In this document: positions 1-8,159 of the stretch, in pieces | Numbering within the stretch: position 1 is the first letter of the stretch | How the letters are laid out: each line of letters starts with the position of its first letter | Source: Cristatella mucedo | Lineage: Eukaryota > Bryozoa > Phylactolaemata > Cristatellidae | Direction: 5' to 3' | Length of the DNA: 22,500 nucleotides | NCBI GenBank assembly: GCA_009760855.2 | Contig: WPIO01000016.1 | Span: forward strand, 5,670,001-5,692,500 | Notes under the pieces: generated by a model | Told to the model about the DNA's origin: nothing | Seen by the model: only the letters and a program-made list of their open reading frames with translations | The model's database searches: none | Position numbers and translations under genes: made by a program

Positions 1-162
1 AGTACTGAAGCAGCAATGTGTCACACACGTGCCAAAGGAAGCTACCCACAGGTCAATTTGCCTTTAGGAATTAATGAAACAATACTTCAACGTATCGTTA
101 GGAACCCCAGTTCAAAACCTCAAATACATTGTGTGCAAATCTTTCCTAAACATGGGCCATGC

Positions 163-382
163 AATAATAATAGTAATAATAATAATACTCTTGTATAGCA
201 CCCTCAGAAAACTTAGTCTCTTTCTAGGCACTTTACTTATGCTGCAAAGGAAGCATGGTCGAATGGTTACTGGTAGCATGCTTACTGACAACAAGCATAA
301 CATAGTTGGAGGTGACATGCACAGGGTCAGCATGCAAATATAGTTAGTGGCAGTATGCACAGTGCCAGCACGTATAAGCAGA
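163..382 (-). mobile_element. LINE family A 3'-UTR fragment (inverted)
   Basis: Read on the minus strand, this is the 3' untranslated end of the CR1/L2-like LINE seen intact at 13952-14442. It has the repeated 'CTGACCCTGTGCATG' and 'GTGGTTAG'-type phrases, then a GCAAAG...CCTAGAAAGAGA block, AAGTTTTCTGAGGG, and a terminal (ATT)n at 163-186. No coding part is retained, as expected of strong 5' truncation during target-primed reverse transcription. No clear target duplication was seen. Confidence 0.8.
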
Positions 383-390
383 TGTCTCGA

Positions 391-418
391 CAGAGATTTA
401 GTTCTATTTGGGGGCCAT
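391..418 (+). repeat. Isolated LINE/SINE 3' terminal motif
   Basis: AGAGATTTAGTTCTATTTGGGGGC matches the shared 3' terminal motif of the LINE A and SINE S2 families, closest to the S2 form. No body of either element is recognisable upstream because the inverted LINE fragment at 163-382 lies directly against it. It may be a very short insertion or the remnant of an interrupted one. Confidence 0.4.
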
Positions 419-419
419 A

Positions 420-612
420 GAAAAATGTTTAGTTTCTAATATCCTGAGAGCTTTGTGCCCACACAGTAGGTGTTAGTGTCATTTGCGCAGATGGACACTC
501 GGTGACAGTATTTAAATGTGAAAGTATAGTCAAGAAAAGCTCATTCAAACTGCCTCATTTATTTAGCAGTAGAAAACCCCTAGTGGCTATCACTTCACTT
601 GCATTGACATGT
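420..612. other. No recognisable gene
   Basis: Unique-looking, moderately AT-rich sequence between two LINE fragments. No convincing ORF, splice-bounded exon or RNA gene is visible. Confidence 0.5.
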
Positions 613-615
613 GAT

Positions 616-1535
616 TGACATTGATGATAAAAGTAACTTACTAGTTATGGGAAAACCCAGTGTGATTCACAAATTGGAAAGGCCGACTCTCAAAATTGGC
701 TCTGCCAGCATGTCTCCTGTTGCATCAGCTCGAAATCTAGGTGTCATATTCCAAAGCGACCTCTCGTTAGACGACCAGATCAGCTCCACAGTCAAATCTG
801 CCTATTTTCAGCTTCATAACATTGCTAAAATTCGGGCTTGTTTAGATAAGGATACCACGTCCAAGTTGGTCCATGCATTCGTGACATCCTGTCTCGACTT
901 CTGCAACTCACTGCTTACTGGCCTACCAGCATGTGCGATCAGGCGATTGCAGCTGGTGCAAAACTCTGCAGCTAGGCTTGTCTTTCGTGAGCATCGTAGT
1001 TGCCACATTACTCCACTTCTCGCCGACCTGCACTGGCTACCAGTCAAGCAACGGATTGACTTCAAGGTTTTGTCGCTCACTTTTAGGTCTCTTCATTCTA
1101 TGGCTCCAACCTATCTCTCAGATATACTACCCCACCAGGCCAAGTATCGTACCACCTGCTTTTCGGAATCCAACAGTCAGTTCGTATGCTCCCAAAGCCT
1201 GGAACTCCCTCCCGACCTGCGTCAGAACATCCCCTGACCTGACCACATTAAAAAAAAACTTAAAAACACCTATTTAGGACAGCATTTAGTGGGTCTCTGT
1301 GATTCGTCCTTCATGTGCTTATGCGTGCTGACACTGTGCATGCTACCACTAACCGCATTTGCATGCTGACCCTGTGCATGTCACCCCTAACCATGTTATT
1401 CATTCTGTTTGTTTTTCATTCATGATTTTACTTACCATTCAATTGCATTTTCCTTTGCAGCAAATGTAAAGCACCTAGAAAGAGATTAAGTTCTGTGAGG
1501 GCGCTTTATCAAGTGTATTATTGTTATTATTATGT
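616..1535 (+). mobile_element. LINE family A, 5'-truncated copy with reverse-transcriptase C-terminus and 3' UTR
   Basis: This is the 3' part of a CR1/L2-like non-LTR retrotransposon. The 5' part is an open frame (about 620-1237) encoding the region just after the RT active site: DKSNLLVMGKPSVIHKLERP, LGVIFQSDLSLDDQI, SCLDFCNSLLTGLP, VQNSAARLVF, LHWLPVKQRIDFKVL and SMAPTYLSDIL, all typical of CR1/L2-clade proteins. Compared with the copy at 13952, about 50 nt are missing after 'FSESNS' near 1175; this shifts the frame, and the true C-terminus (SYAPKAWNSLPTC...) continues in another frame to 1277. The 3' UTR ends in the AGAGATTAAGTTCTGTGAGGGCG motif and an (ATT)n tail. The copy is dead: truncated and frameshifted. 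Confidence 0.88.
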
Positions 1536-1549
1536 GAAGGACTGTCTTC

Positions 1550-1650
1550 TGCAGCAGAGCTCGAACGCACGACTTGCGTCGTGAAATGGGAGCTCCAAAC
1601 TAGTAGGCTAAGGCCCAGCGGCTAAAATGCCGGTACACATATGATGTAAC
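1550..1650 (-). repeat. Possible tRNA-derived SINE remnant (minus strand)
   Basis: On the minus strand, TAGCCGCTGGGCCTTAGCC resembles an A box and GCGTTCGAGCTC, about 45 nt downstream, resembles a B box. It lies between two LINE A 3' ends. No second copy exists in the window to confirm a family, and no tRNA cloverleaf was established, so this is tentative. Confidence 0.3.
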
Positions 1651-1663
1651 CACTTCTCAAGTA

Positions 1664-1808
1664 TCCCCTAACCATGTTATTCATGTTCTTTATTGAGCAT
1701 GCTACCACTAACCATTCGATCGTGCTTCCTCTGTAGCAAATGGAAAGTTCCTAGAAAGAGATTAAGTTCTCAGAGGGCGCGGTATCAAATTTATTATTAT
1801 TATTATTA
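1664..1808 (+). mobile_element. LINE family A 3'-UTR fragment
   Basis: The sequence starts CCCCTAACCATGTTATTCATG, passes through CCATTCGATCGTGCTTCC and GCAAATGGAAAGTTCCTAGA, and ends in AGAGATTAAGTTCTCAGAGGGCGC and (ATT)n. It matches the 3' UTR of the copies at 616, 11707 and 13952 with no coding sequence. It may be a separate insertion or the end of a rearranged tandem pair with the copy just upstream. Confidence 0.8.
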
Positions 1809-1809
1809 C

Positions 1810-2376
1810 AGTGCATGTATGGGCCGCAGTGTGTCGTATACGAAAGTTCCTTGCAGCTGCTAAATTTGATTCACCGATAAAAGCTCTTTGAAGCTGCATA
1901 AAGTTTAGTAGCTGGAATGCTACTAGTTAGGCTGCTCTCAGTTTGTACGGATGCTGAATAACAGCTCATAAGTTTGAATAGCCCTTGTAAATCCTTGCTC
2001 GGATGCTGTATTTCTGCACAAGTTGAGCTCCTTTTGATGCAGATCTTATGTGAATTTCGGATCGTTTTCTTAAGACCCTATTCGTATGCAGATGCAACTT
2101 AGTGGGTTTTATTACCGTCTTGTGATATCGAGTGCGGTATGCTAGACTAAACAGGAATATCTTAAGCTATGAAAAAGCGCAGCTAAGCTTGACACTACTT
2201 CATAGCTGACTTCCATTCTCCGACAGAAAAGATCTTAACTCTGGACGAAACTCTCTTGTTGACATCATAGCATGGCTTGCTAACAGGAGGCTGACATTTA
2301 GCAGCTGTCGATACTAGGCTATTATTAAAGTAGGATTTTAAGCGTTTTAGTTCGCGATATTTTTAGATTTGATGTT
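1810..2376. other. No recognisable gene
   Basis: AT-rich sequence with stops in all frames. No exon, RNA gene or repeat match within the window was found. Confidence 0.5.
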
Positions 2377-2616
2377 AATAATAATAATACAGAGAACTCA
2401 AGCTCTTTTTCGGCACTTTACATTTGCTGCAAAGAAAGCACGATCGAATGGTAAGTGATATCATGCTTGATGAACAACATGAAAAACATGGTTAGGTGTG
2501 ATGTGCACAGGGTCAGCATGCAAGTGTGGTTAGTGGCAGCATGCAACAGTGTCAGCACACATAAGCACATAAAAGACGAATCACATGGACCCACTAAATG
2601 CTGCTATAAATAGGTG
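2377..2616 (-). mobile_element. LINE family A 3' end (inverted), including the last codons
   Basis: On the minus strand it starts with CACCTATTTATAGCAGCATTT, the last coding residues (YLF...AFSG-type end) of the LINE protein. The 3' UTR follows, with the GTGTGCTGACACTG, CTGACCCTGTGCAC and GCAAATGTAAAGTGCC phrases, ending in (ATT)n at 2377-2388. It is more diverged than the copy at 13952 and strongly 5' truncated. Confidence 0.82.
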
Positions 2617-2626
2617 TTGATCTACC

Positions 2627-2675
2627 TAGTTCAAGACGTTTAGGTTAGATGCTTAACGTCTTAGTTCAAGACGTT
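2627..2675. repeat. Short direct repeat
   Basis: TAGTTCAAGACGTT occurs at 2627-2640 and again at 2662-2675, a perfect 14-bp direct repeat 35 nt apart. It lies beside the right end of the inverted LINE fragment, but both copies are on the same side, so it is not that element's target duplication. Confidence 0.6.
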
Positions 2676-2679
2676 CTAT

Positions 2680-3110
2680 GCCAGGAGTGCACCATTCAGT
2701 GTATGAAAGTTAACAGCTACTGACAGCTGCAAAATGCTCATTTCCCGAAATCGGTACGAATGGAAAGAGCAGACAGAGCAAGTTGCATGAGGGCGATGTG
2801 CTCAGAGGTGTTGCAATGCTACGTACTGCCGGTCTGTTTTGCTGTTTGAACTGTAAATGCTAACTGACAGCAGCAGCTAACAGGTTGCTGTCACCGCCTG
2901 TCATGCTAAAGAGTGAAGACTGAATGTGCAAGGAGGACTTGTTTTGCTTACCTGTGGGTAATTCAGTTCATGTTACTAGCCAGACGTCTTACTAAAGGGT
3001 GACAACGAGTGTTTTCCTATTAGCTTTAGCATGCTCGCCTAAGTACGATACTTGTTTGCTTTTGCCTGCCTGATACTGTACCTATCACAAGCCTCGTGGA
3101 GGGGGGTGGA
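2680..3110. other. No recognisable gene
   Basis: No convincing coding exon, repeat relationship or RNA gene is visible here. Confidence 0.5.
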
Positions 3111-3118
3111 TTCTCTTA

Positions 3119-3197
3119 CAGCAAGTTGCGATGTTCCTGGATAGAGGTTAAGTTCTCTTTGGGTGCTATATACAAATGGCCTGTTATTATTTTTAAC
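3119..3197 (+). repeat. Diverged LINE/SINE 3' terminal tail
   Basis: GCAAGTTGCGATGTTCCTGG followed by ATAGAGGTTAAGTTCTCTTTGGGTGCTATA aligns with the LINE A 3' end (GCAAATGTAAAGCGCCTAGAAAGAG...). The stem is preserved with one G-T pair (AGAGG/TCTCT). It ends in a T/A-rich stretch containing TTATTATT. Confidence 0.6.
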
Positions 3198-3211
3198 ATT
3201 ATTAAGTATCT

Positions 3212-3290
3212 CTCACAACAACGAGAAAGGGAGAAGCATAGCTGAGGCAGGATGGCAGTCAACGAAGTGAGTAGCAGAAAAAAGGTACCT
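3212..3290 (-). repeat. Family B repeat, partial inverted copy
   Basis: CTCACAACAACGAGAAAGGG and the following AGAAGCATAGCTGAGGCAGGA...GTGAGTAGCA match the complement of family B at 3950-4035 and the same-strand copy near 10545-10610. Only about 80 nt are confidently aligned. Confidence 0.6.
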
Positions 3291-3429
3291 GCAAAGTACA
3301 GCTGGCAAGGCTATGTCATTCGCTTTGTGCGTGTAAGTATGCTATCGATAAGACACGAATTGTGGATGTAGGCTTCCAATTTTCTCTAGGAATACCCGTG
3401 GCTTTCGGACAAGTGAAACCAGTAGATCA

Positions 3430-3472
3430 TAGCATAAGCCCCATTGCATAAGTCCGATTGCATAAGCCCCAT
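3430..3472 (+). repeat. Short tandem repeat, about 14 bp unit
   Basis: GCATAAGCCCCATT, GCATAAGTCCGATT and GCATAAGCCCCATT follow one another directly. It is a three-copy tandem array in otherwise unannotated sequence. Confidence 0.7.
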
Positions 3473-3849
3473 TTGCCAGTCCTTGATGAGTCATCCTCCG
3501 GTACGCAAGCTTCGGTGAGAGGGAAATATTGCACTCAATGTGTTACCCTTGTATAGCCACGGTAGCTGGCTGCTCATGCTAATTGATAGACGTAGGGGTG
3601 GTGGGGGGGGGCTTGTCAATGAGGCACACCTAGGCTTATAGCTCACTTATCAGGGATAGTCAGGCGGCGAATAGGTTATTTCTCTTCAGCTGAACCCTTC
3701 TAGGTTGCCCCGTTTGCCGTGTCGCCATCGAACTGGCGATCGGTGTGGCAGTCGCTCGGTAAGGCTCCAAGTCCAGCGTTCCTCCCGACGATCCTCGAAG
3801 GCCGAGGCAGGCTCGGGCAGGCCCGGGCCAGCCCACAGCAGCAGCAGTC

Positions 3850-4165
3850 CAGATGCAGGTCCTAGGCTATGGAACTCGCTTCCGCGATTCATCCGCAACG
3901 ACAACTACTCTCCTGCTGCCGACTATGGCTCGTTCTTTTCAGCGGTCCTGAGCTGCTGCTTCCATGCGACTTACTACCTCAACTGCTCTCCTGACTCTGC
4001 TGTGCTTCCCACTTTCTCTTTGTTGCGTGAGATGAAGTCTGTTGGCTACCGAATGCGTACCGAAAGCCGCTCAGGCTGTGGGTGTGCCATACAAAACTCT
4101 CCTGCGTAACATCCACATAGTCTTTATGGCTTTGCGGAGTTGCAGACGGAGATACATTACACGTG
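3850..4165 (+). repeat. Family B dispersed repeat (possible LINE 3' end)
   Basis: The sequence from GCAGGTCCTAGGCTATGGAA through TTACTACCTCAACTGCTCTCC and TTTGTTGCGTGAGATGAAGT to GTTGCAGACGGAGATACATT is repeated inverted at 10410-10760 and in part at 18222-18620 and 3212-3290. Frame 3 reads GPRLWNSLPRFIRND, which resembles the 'AWNSLP' motif at the C-terminus of LINE proteins, so it may be the 3' end of a second LINE family. It lacks the AGAGATTAAGTTCTCT terminal motif and the (ATT)n tail of family A. Confidence 0.7.
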
Positions 4166-4179
4166 CTTCGTGAGATGCA

Positions 4180-4620
4180 GCCTCTGGCATGCGCCTCCTC
4201 GGGGCTTTCGGTCGAGAGCTCTGGCCAGAGAGCAGAGCGGAGCTCGGCACTCGGGCGGCGGCAGCAGCAGCAGAGCCGCCGGTGCTGCTGCTGCCACTCG
4301 TGGCGGCCTCGAGCGAGCACGAGAGGCAGCAGCCACGCTGCAACAGACCCGGCTCCGTGCTCAGTGCCAGGCTCCTTTATGCGCGAGCTGCTGGTGCTTG
4401 GAGTTTGCCCCGGCCTTCCGCCGGTACGAGTGTGCCCGAGCGATGCCTGAGCGATGCCAAAGCTGTGCCCGCACCGAGCCTTGGCCAAGCCGGCTAGTTA
4501 GTGATCGGCTGGGCCGTCGGTACAGCCCTGCTCGCTGGTACCCGAGCCGAGCGCCGGGCCAGTCAGCCAGGCTCCACAGGCGCCAAGAGGTGAAGGTGAA
4601 GTTCTCGGTGAGTGTCTTTG
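4180..4620 (+). other. GC-rich block upstream of the first recognised transporter exon
   Basis: This roughly 440-nt block is much richer in G+C and CpG than its surroundings and contains a strong donor-like TTCTCG|GTGAGTG at 4607/4608. It could hold the promoter or a 5' untranslated exon of the SLC44 gene. The frame needed to join exon A in phase 1 has a stop at 4502-4504 and no ATG between there and 4607, so a start-codon exon ending at this donor is not supported. GC content also opens long spurious ORFs here. Confidence 0.3.
4260..4295. repeat. Perfect CAG/CTG inverted repeat
   Basis: GGCAGCAGCAGCA at 4260-4272 and its exact reverse complement TGCTGCTGCTGCC at 4283-4295 are separated by 10 nt (GAGCCGCCGG). 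This gives a 13-bp stem able to form a hairpin in RNA or single-stranded DNA. Confidence 0.85.
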
Positions 4621-5054
4621 TTGCTCGGCACAAGCTTGACGAAGGCCGGTCCCTCTCACAGGATGAATGAATTTACGGATTTAAGCATTTCTAATTCAGA
4701 TCATGCCGTCCCGATGGTCTCACAAGGTTACCTGTGGTGGCCAGCTTTATCCAATCTGGCTGAAGCTACCTTTAGGGGTGGGTGGGTGGGTGTTGGGGGT
4801 TTCCCTCACAGAATCAGCTTTGCCTTTCTTTTCGGATGCAAAAACCGTTGTCATCTGCCGGCCAGTGACGGTTTATGGTTGAACCTGGCTGCCGAGGGTG
4901 ATGGTGTTGGTAGAGTAGAAGTAAGAGTAGGATGGCGATGATTGTATTTCTACTGCTCATGCCTGGCTAGGTAGTGAGCAGCCCGTGGTCGGGCATCGGC
5001 AGCCAGCCGCCACCCTCCTGCACACGACCTGATGGTGCGCCATCTTGCTTGCAG
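4620..5054. other. Presumed intron before exon A
   Basis: This stretch carries a G/T-rich run (GGGTGGGTGGGTG near 4777) and ends in the exon A acceptor. No start-codon exon compatible with exon A (phase 1) was found. Confidence 0.45.
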
Positions 5055-5177
5055 GAAACTCGTTCACGTACGACCCGGCGTTCAACGGCCCCTTGCGAAA
5101 CCGCGGCTGCACGGATGTCATCTGCTGCATCATCTTTGTCATATTCATGCTGGGCATGTTGGCAGTCGGCATCTTCG
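5055..5177 (+). CDS. SLC44A: SLC44/CTL choline-transporter-like protein, internal exon A (N-terminus and TM1)
   Basis: This exon encodes the juxtamembrane N-terminal stretch and first transmembrane helix of a choline-transporter-like plasma-membrane protein. It follows the acceptor ctTGCTTGCAG and ends at the strong donor G|GTAAGT. It starts with two bases completing a split codon and ends with one base of the next (phase 1). The 40 full codons begin NSFTYDPAFNGPLRNRGCTD, carrying the CTL2/4/5 signatures YDP.F.GP, NRGCTD and VICC. A hydrophobic run of about 20 residues (ICCIIFVIFMLGMLAVGIF) is TM1. The motif order and the phase match to the next exon make the family call strong. CTL proteins carry choline and related substrates (SLC44A4 carries thiamine pyrophosphate); the substrate here cannot be read. 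The upstream exon with the start codon was not found. No disabling change is visible. Confidence 0.93.
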
Positions 5178-6420
5178 GTAAGTGAGCTCTCTCATTGCTG
5201 CATGATGGGAGGGCGGGCACCAGAGGTGGCAGAGCCTGCAGGAGAGCCTGACCACTTTGACCGAGGAAGCATCAGCAGCAGCTGCAGCAGAAGGCACAAC
5301 AGCATCATCAGCAGCAGCAGCGAAGGGGCTAGGCTCTGACTTCGGCTCCCGAGGGTTTATCTGCAGCACTGAGCTCTCGAGCATTCCTCTCATTCCTCTC
5401 TGCAGAGGAAGATTTAGGCAATCAGCTTTATTCACGAAAACTGCCTTGCTGGCCCAAGCAGGAGCTGGTTCCATACGGCAGCCAGAGGGCTTGTTTAGAG
5501 GGATCCCACTGCCTTTGCACGCTCCCGTGCACTCTCCATACCGCCCTTTTATTTCGTGCATGCCTTTGCATTTGGCTCTGCCGAGCCATTGTCGATTCCG
5601 AAGCAGCTTGACAGCTGACCAGCAGTTTGGTTAGTCGATGATCCGTGACCCCAATGGCCTGTGCATCGATGCTCGGCTGCCGTCGTCCATACCCTCAACC
5701 ACTCGACAGCAGGCCGAGCTCGCTGCGTAGGACACGCTCGAAGGGACGTACGCTGCTCATCGTTCTATTGAGCCCCGCCTGAGTCAACTTCTCACTCGAT
5801 GGAGATAGCCGGTGATCTCACAGATAGCCGGCTGAGGCTCGCCTGCCTCTATTTCAATATAGAGGCTGCTTAATTCGCTAGACTCTTGTTATCTGGCAGA
5901 GGGGAGTGCATACAACATGCGCTGGTGCCTGCCACTGCCGTCCGAAATGAAAACACGAGTCGCTTAGCTGCAGTGGTCACCGATCATCAACTGGATGCAT
6001 CTGGACTCTACACCCACGCTGGCTACGCTGGGCACTTCCTTAAGCGTGCGATAGCGATAGGGAGTGTTGTCAGGGCTGTGTGAACGTCCAAGTGCTCCGT
6101 GGGCAGGCTCGCGTGAATGCGCGCTTGTGTGTGTGCGAGTGTGCGTGCATGCATGCATGTGCATTGCATGAGCGTGCTCGGTAGGACCCGAGGACTCGGT
6201 AGGACTCGTGAGCGTGCCTGGTAGGACCCGAGCCAACGCTACTGTGGAGGGCTGCAAGAAACAGTGCCGTGGCTGAGCGCTGATGAGCAGTCGTGGCAGT
6301 AATCAGTCATCATACAGTAATAATACAAATAATAATAATAATAATAATAATCATAAAGTAATCAGTCACCTGGTGCCAGTGCCCCACCCCTACCGAATCA
6401 AGGGTACACCGTATCTGTAT
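5178..6420 (+). other. Intron 1, 5' part
   Basis: Intron sequence after exon A. It contains an imperfect CAG-rich run at about 5263-5322, a GGTAGGACCCGAG/GGTAGGACTCG short repeat at 6180-6232, and an (AAT)n run at 6318-6351. A 50-codon peptide-like stretch at about 5638-5810 is broken by stops and was not recognised. No other gene is supported. Confidence 0.5.
6318..6351 (+). repeat. (AAT)n microsatellite
   Basis: A run of AAT triplets with slight interruption. It could be the tail of an otherwise unrecognisable inverted LINE insertion, since family A elements end in (ATT)n. Confidence 0.8.
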
Positions 6421-6436
6421 CGGTATCTGATGCTTA

Positions 6437-6487
6437 ATGTGTGTGTGTGTATGTGTGTGTGTGTGTGTGTATGTGTGTGTGTGTGTG
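6437..6487 (+). repeat. (TG)n microsatellite
   Basis: A nearly pure TG run of about 50 bp interrupted by two TATG steps. It lies directly before an inverted SINE-like tail and a long AT run. Confidence 0.95.
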
Positions 6488-6523
6488 AAATTCATTTGTT
6501 TAGCACCCTAAGAACTTAATCTC
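6488..6523 (-). repeat. Inverted SINE S2 3' tail fragment
   Basis: On the minus strand it reads GGGAGATTAAGTTCTTAGGGTGCTAAACAAATG, nearly the same as the 3' end of the SINE copy at 6652-6795. Only the tail is present, and it is cut off by the AT microsatellite. Confidence 0.65.
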
Positions 6524-6526
6524 CCT

Positions 6527-6547
6527 CATATATATATATATATACAC

Positions 6548-6643
<96 letters not shown>

Positions 6644-6655
6644 TACATACACGTC
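6527..6655. repeat. (AT)n microsatellite with AC-rich end
   Basis: About 105 nt of nearly uninterrupted TA dinucleotides followed by ACACAC/ATAC. The AT run is self-complementary and could extrude as a cruciform. It separates two near-identical SINE 3' tails. Confidence 0.95.
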
Positions 6656-6795
6656 ATTTGTTTAGTGCCCTAAGAGAACTTAATCCCTTCAGGTAGGTCA
6701 CATATGCCACTTCGGGGCTCGAGCCCCACGACCTCGGGTCATCAAATACATTCATCTTGATCGAGGCGGGCACCTTAACTACTGGACCAAACCAG
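6652..6795 (-). mobile_element. tRNA-derived SINE, family S2 (inverted copy)
   Basis: On the minus strand it starts TTTGGTCCAGTAGTTAAGGT (A-box region of a tRNA-like RNA polymerase III promoter). GGCTCGAGCCCC (B box) follows, then GGCATATGTGACC, and it ends in GGGATTAAGTTCTCTTAGGGC and ACTAAACAAATG. The body aligns with the copy at 15444-15572, which has a clean 12-bp target duplication. It encodes no protein and would depend on a LINE reverse transcriptase. No duplication was seen here because the 3' side is microsatellite. Confidence 0.82.
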
Positions 6796-6799
6796 TGCG

Positions 6800-7535
6800 G
6801 CGATCGCAAATCGGTCTTCCTTTGTTGCCCCTTATCTTTCGCTGTCGTCGGTACTCTCTGCCCACGATACTCCCGGAAAACTTCGAATCCCTCTGTGGGC
6901 AAAGGTGGTCGGACTGCTGAGATTGCATGCAAGCTTGCTCGTGCGCTCACGTTTGCCTTTGCACCGGCACTCGCTTGGCTTAACTTCCTTCATTCGTCGC
7001 CCTGCTCATGTTTTGTCACCACGTCTGGTCACGAGGTCGACCGCCTCTCGCCTGCCGAGCAGATGCGCCCACACGAATGCGTTTCTGTAACCTGCTGAAG
7101 AAGCTGCAATGGCAGTCCATGTTGACTGCCACGAACCCAGCCCACTTCCTGGTCGTTCAGTCAGTGAGGCGACTAGCTCTTCATACTTGTTGCAAAGCAG
7201 ATACTTGATGATCTTTATAGTGCTTATCAGATGTTCGGAAACTTGCTCCGGACAGAGTGCTCTTCAGCAGACTGCTATCAATGCGGCTGCCTGAGGGCCT
7301 TACTTCCTGCACCTGCCGACTGGCTCACCTGCAGCACTTCCTGCTTCCTGCACCTGTATGGCATGTTTTGCTGACCGGCATTGGTTAACCTTGAAAGGAT
7401 CTGCAGGTTGTTTGTTGATCGACTTCTGGCTTTGGTCCTCGACCTTGTCCTTCCTGCCGCTCGGCTTTGTGCAGCTGAGACTAGAAGTTGCCAACTTCCT
7501 AGTAGCCACTCAACTGCTTCAGACCGCCGAGATAA
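6800..7535 (+). other. Intron 1, middle part
   Basis: No recognisable gene or repeat. Near 7300-7350, 'CACCTGC' and 'CTTCCTGCACCTG' phrases recur (7307 and 7342), a small direct repeat. Open frames here are short and without family features. Confidence 0.45.
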
Positions 7536-7537
7536 AC

Positions 7538-7972
7538 CTCCTTTCACCTCCCCTTCTCTCCACTTCCTCTCCCCCTCCCCTCCTCTTCCCTTCCCCCTTT
7601 CCCCCTCCCTTTCCCTCCCCTCCCATTTCCACTTCCCTCCCACCCACTTCCCCCTCCCCTCCCCTCCAATTCCCCCTCCCCCATCCCTTTCCCCCTCCCC
7701 TTCCCCCTTTCCCTCCCCTCCCATTTCCACTTCCCTCCCACCCACTTCCCCCTCCCCTCCCCTCCAATTCCCCCTCCCCCATCCCTTTCCCTCCCCTCCC
7801 CCCTCATTTCCACTTCCCTCCCACCCACTTCGCCCTCCCCTCCCCTCCAATTCCCCATCCCTTTCCCTCCCCTCCCCCCTCATTTCCACTTCCCTCCCAC
7901 CCACTTCTCCCTCTCCTTCCCCTCCAATTCCCCCTCCCCATCCCTTTATCTCCCCTCCCCTTCCCTTCTCCA
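7538..7972 (+). repeat. Homopyrimidine minisatellite
   Basis: About 430 nt of almost pure C/T with occasional A, built from four diverging copies of a 76-98 bp unit. The phrase CATTTCCACTTCCCTCCCAC starts at 7624, 7722, 7805 and 7881. The complementary strand is homopurine (G/A), so the tract could form intramolecular triplex (H-DNA) structures. It creates long but meaningless ORFs in several frames on both strands (Ser/Pro-rich or Gly/Glu/Arg-rich). Confidence 0.95.
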
Positions 7973-8049
7973 CCAGACAAGCCGGCTTCCACTTCACCCG
8001 GCGAAATGCATCCCAGGGAGAACAACGCTGCTGCTTGCGTGTGGGTACC

Positions 8050-8158
8050 TTACCACCAACCATTCGATCATGCTTTCTTTACAGCAAATGCAAAGTGCCT
8101 AGAAAGAGATTGAGTTCTCTGACGGCGGTATGCAAATATATTATTATTATTATTGCCA
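8050..8158 (+). mobile_element. LINE family A 3'-UTR fragment
   Basis: ACCATTCGATCATGCTTTCT, then GCAAATGCAAAGTGCCTAGA, AGAGATTGAGTTCTCTGACGGCG and an (ATT)n tail match the family A 3' UTR. This is a strongly truncated insertion directly after the pyrimidine minisatellite, within intron 1 of the transporter. Confidence 0.82.
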
Positions 8159-8159
8159 T

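Noticed and set aside
3979-4670. Several overlapping ORFs (90-176 codons) on both strands
   Set aside because: The region is GC-rich and partly family B repeat; multiple frames are open together and none has a recognised motif or phase match to exon A.
5638-5820. Peptide-like stretch MIRDPNGLCIDARLPSSIPS in intron 1
   Set aside because: Interrupted by a stop after about 32 codons, and not recognised as a domain; could be chance or very old repeat.
7278-8063. Minus-strand ORF of 261 codons rich in Gly/Glu/Arg
   Set aside because: It is the purine strand of the same minisatellite, open in more than one frame, so low stop density is a composition effect.
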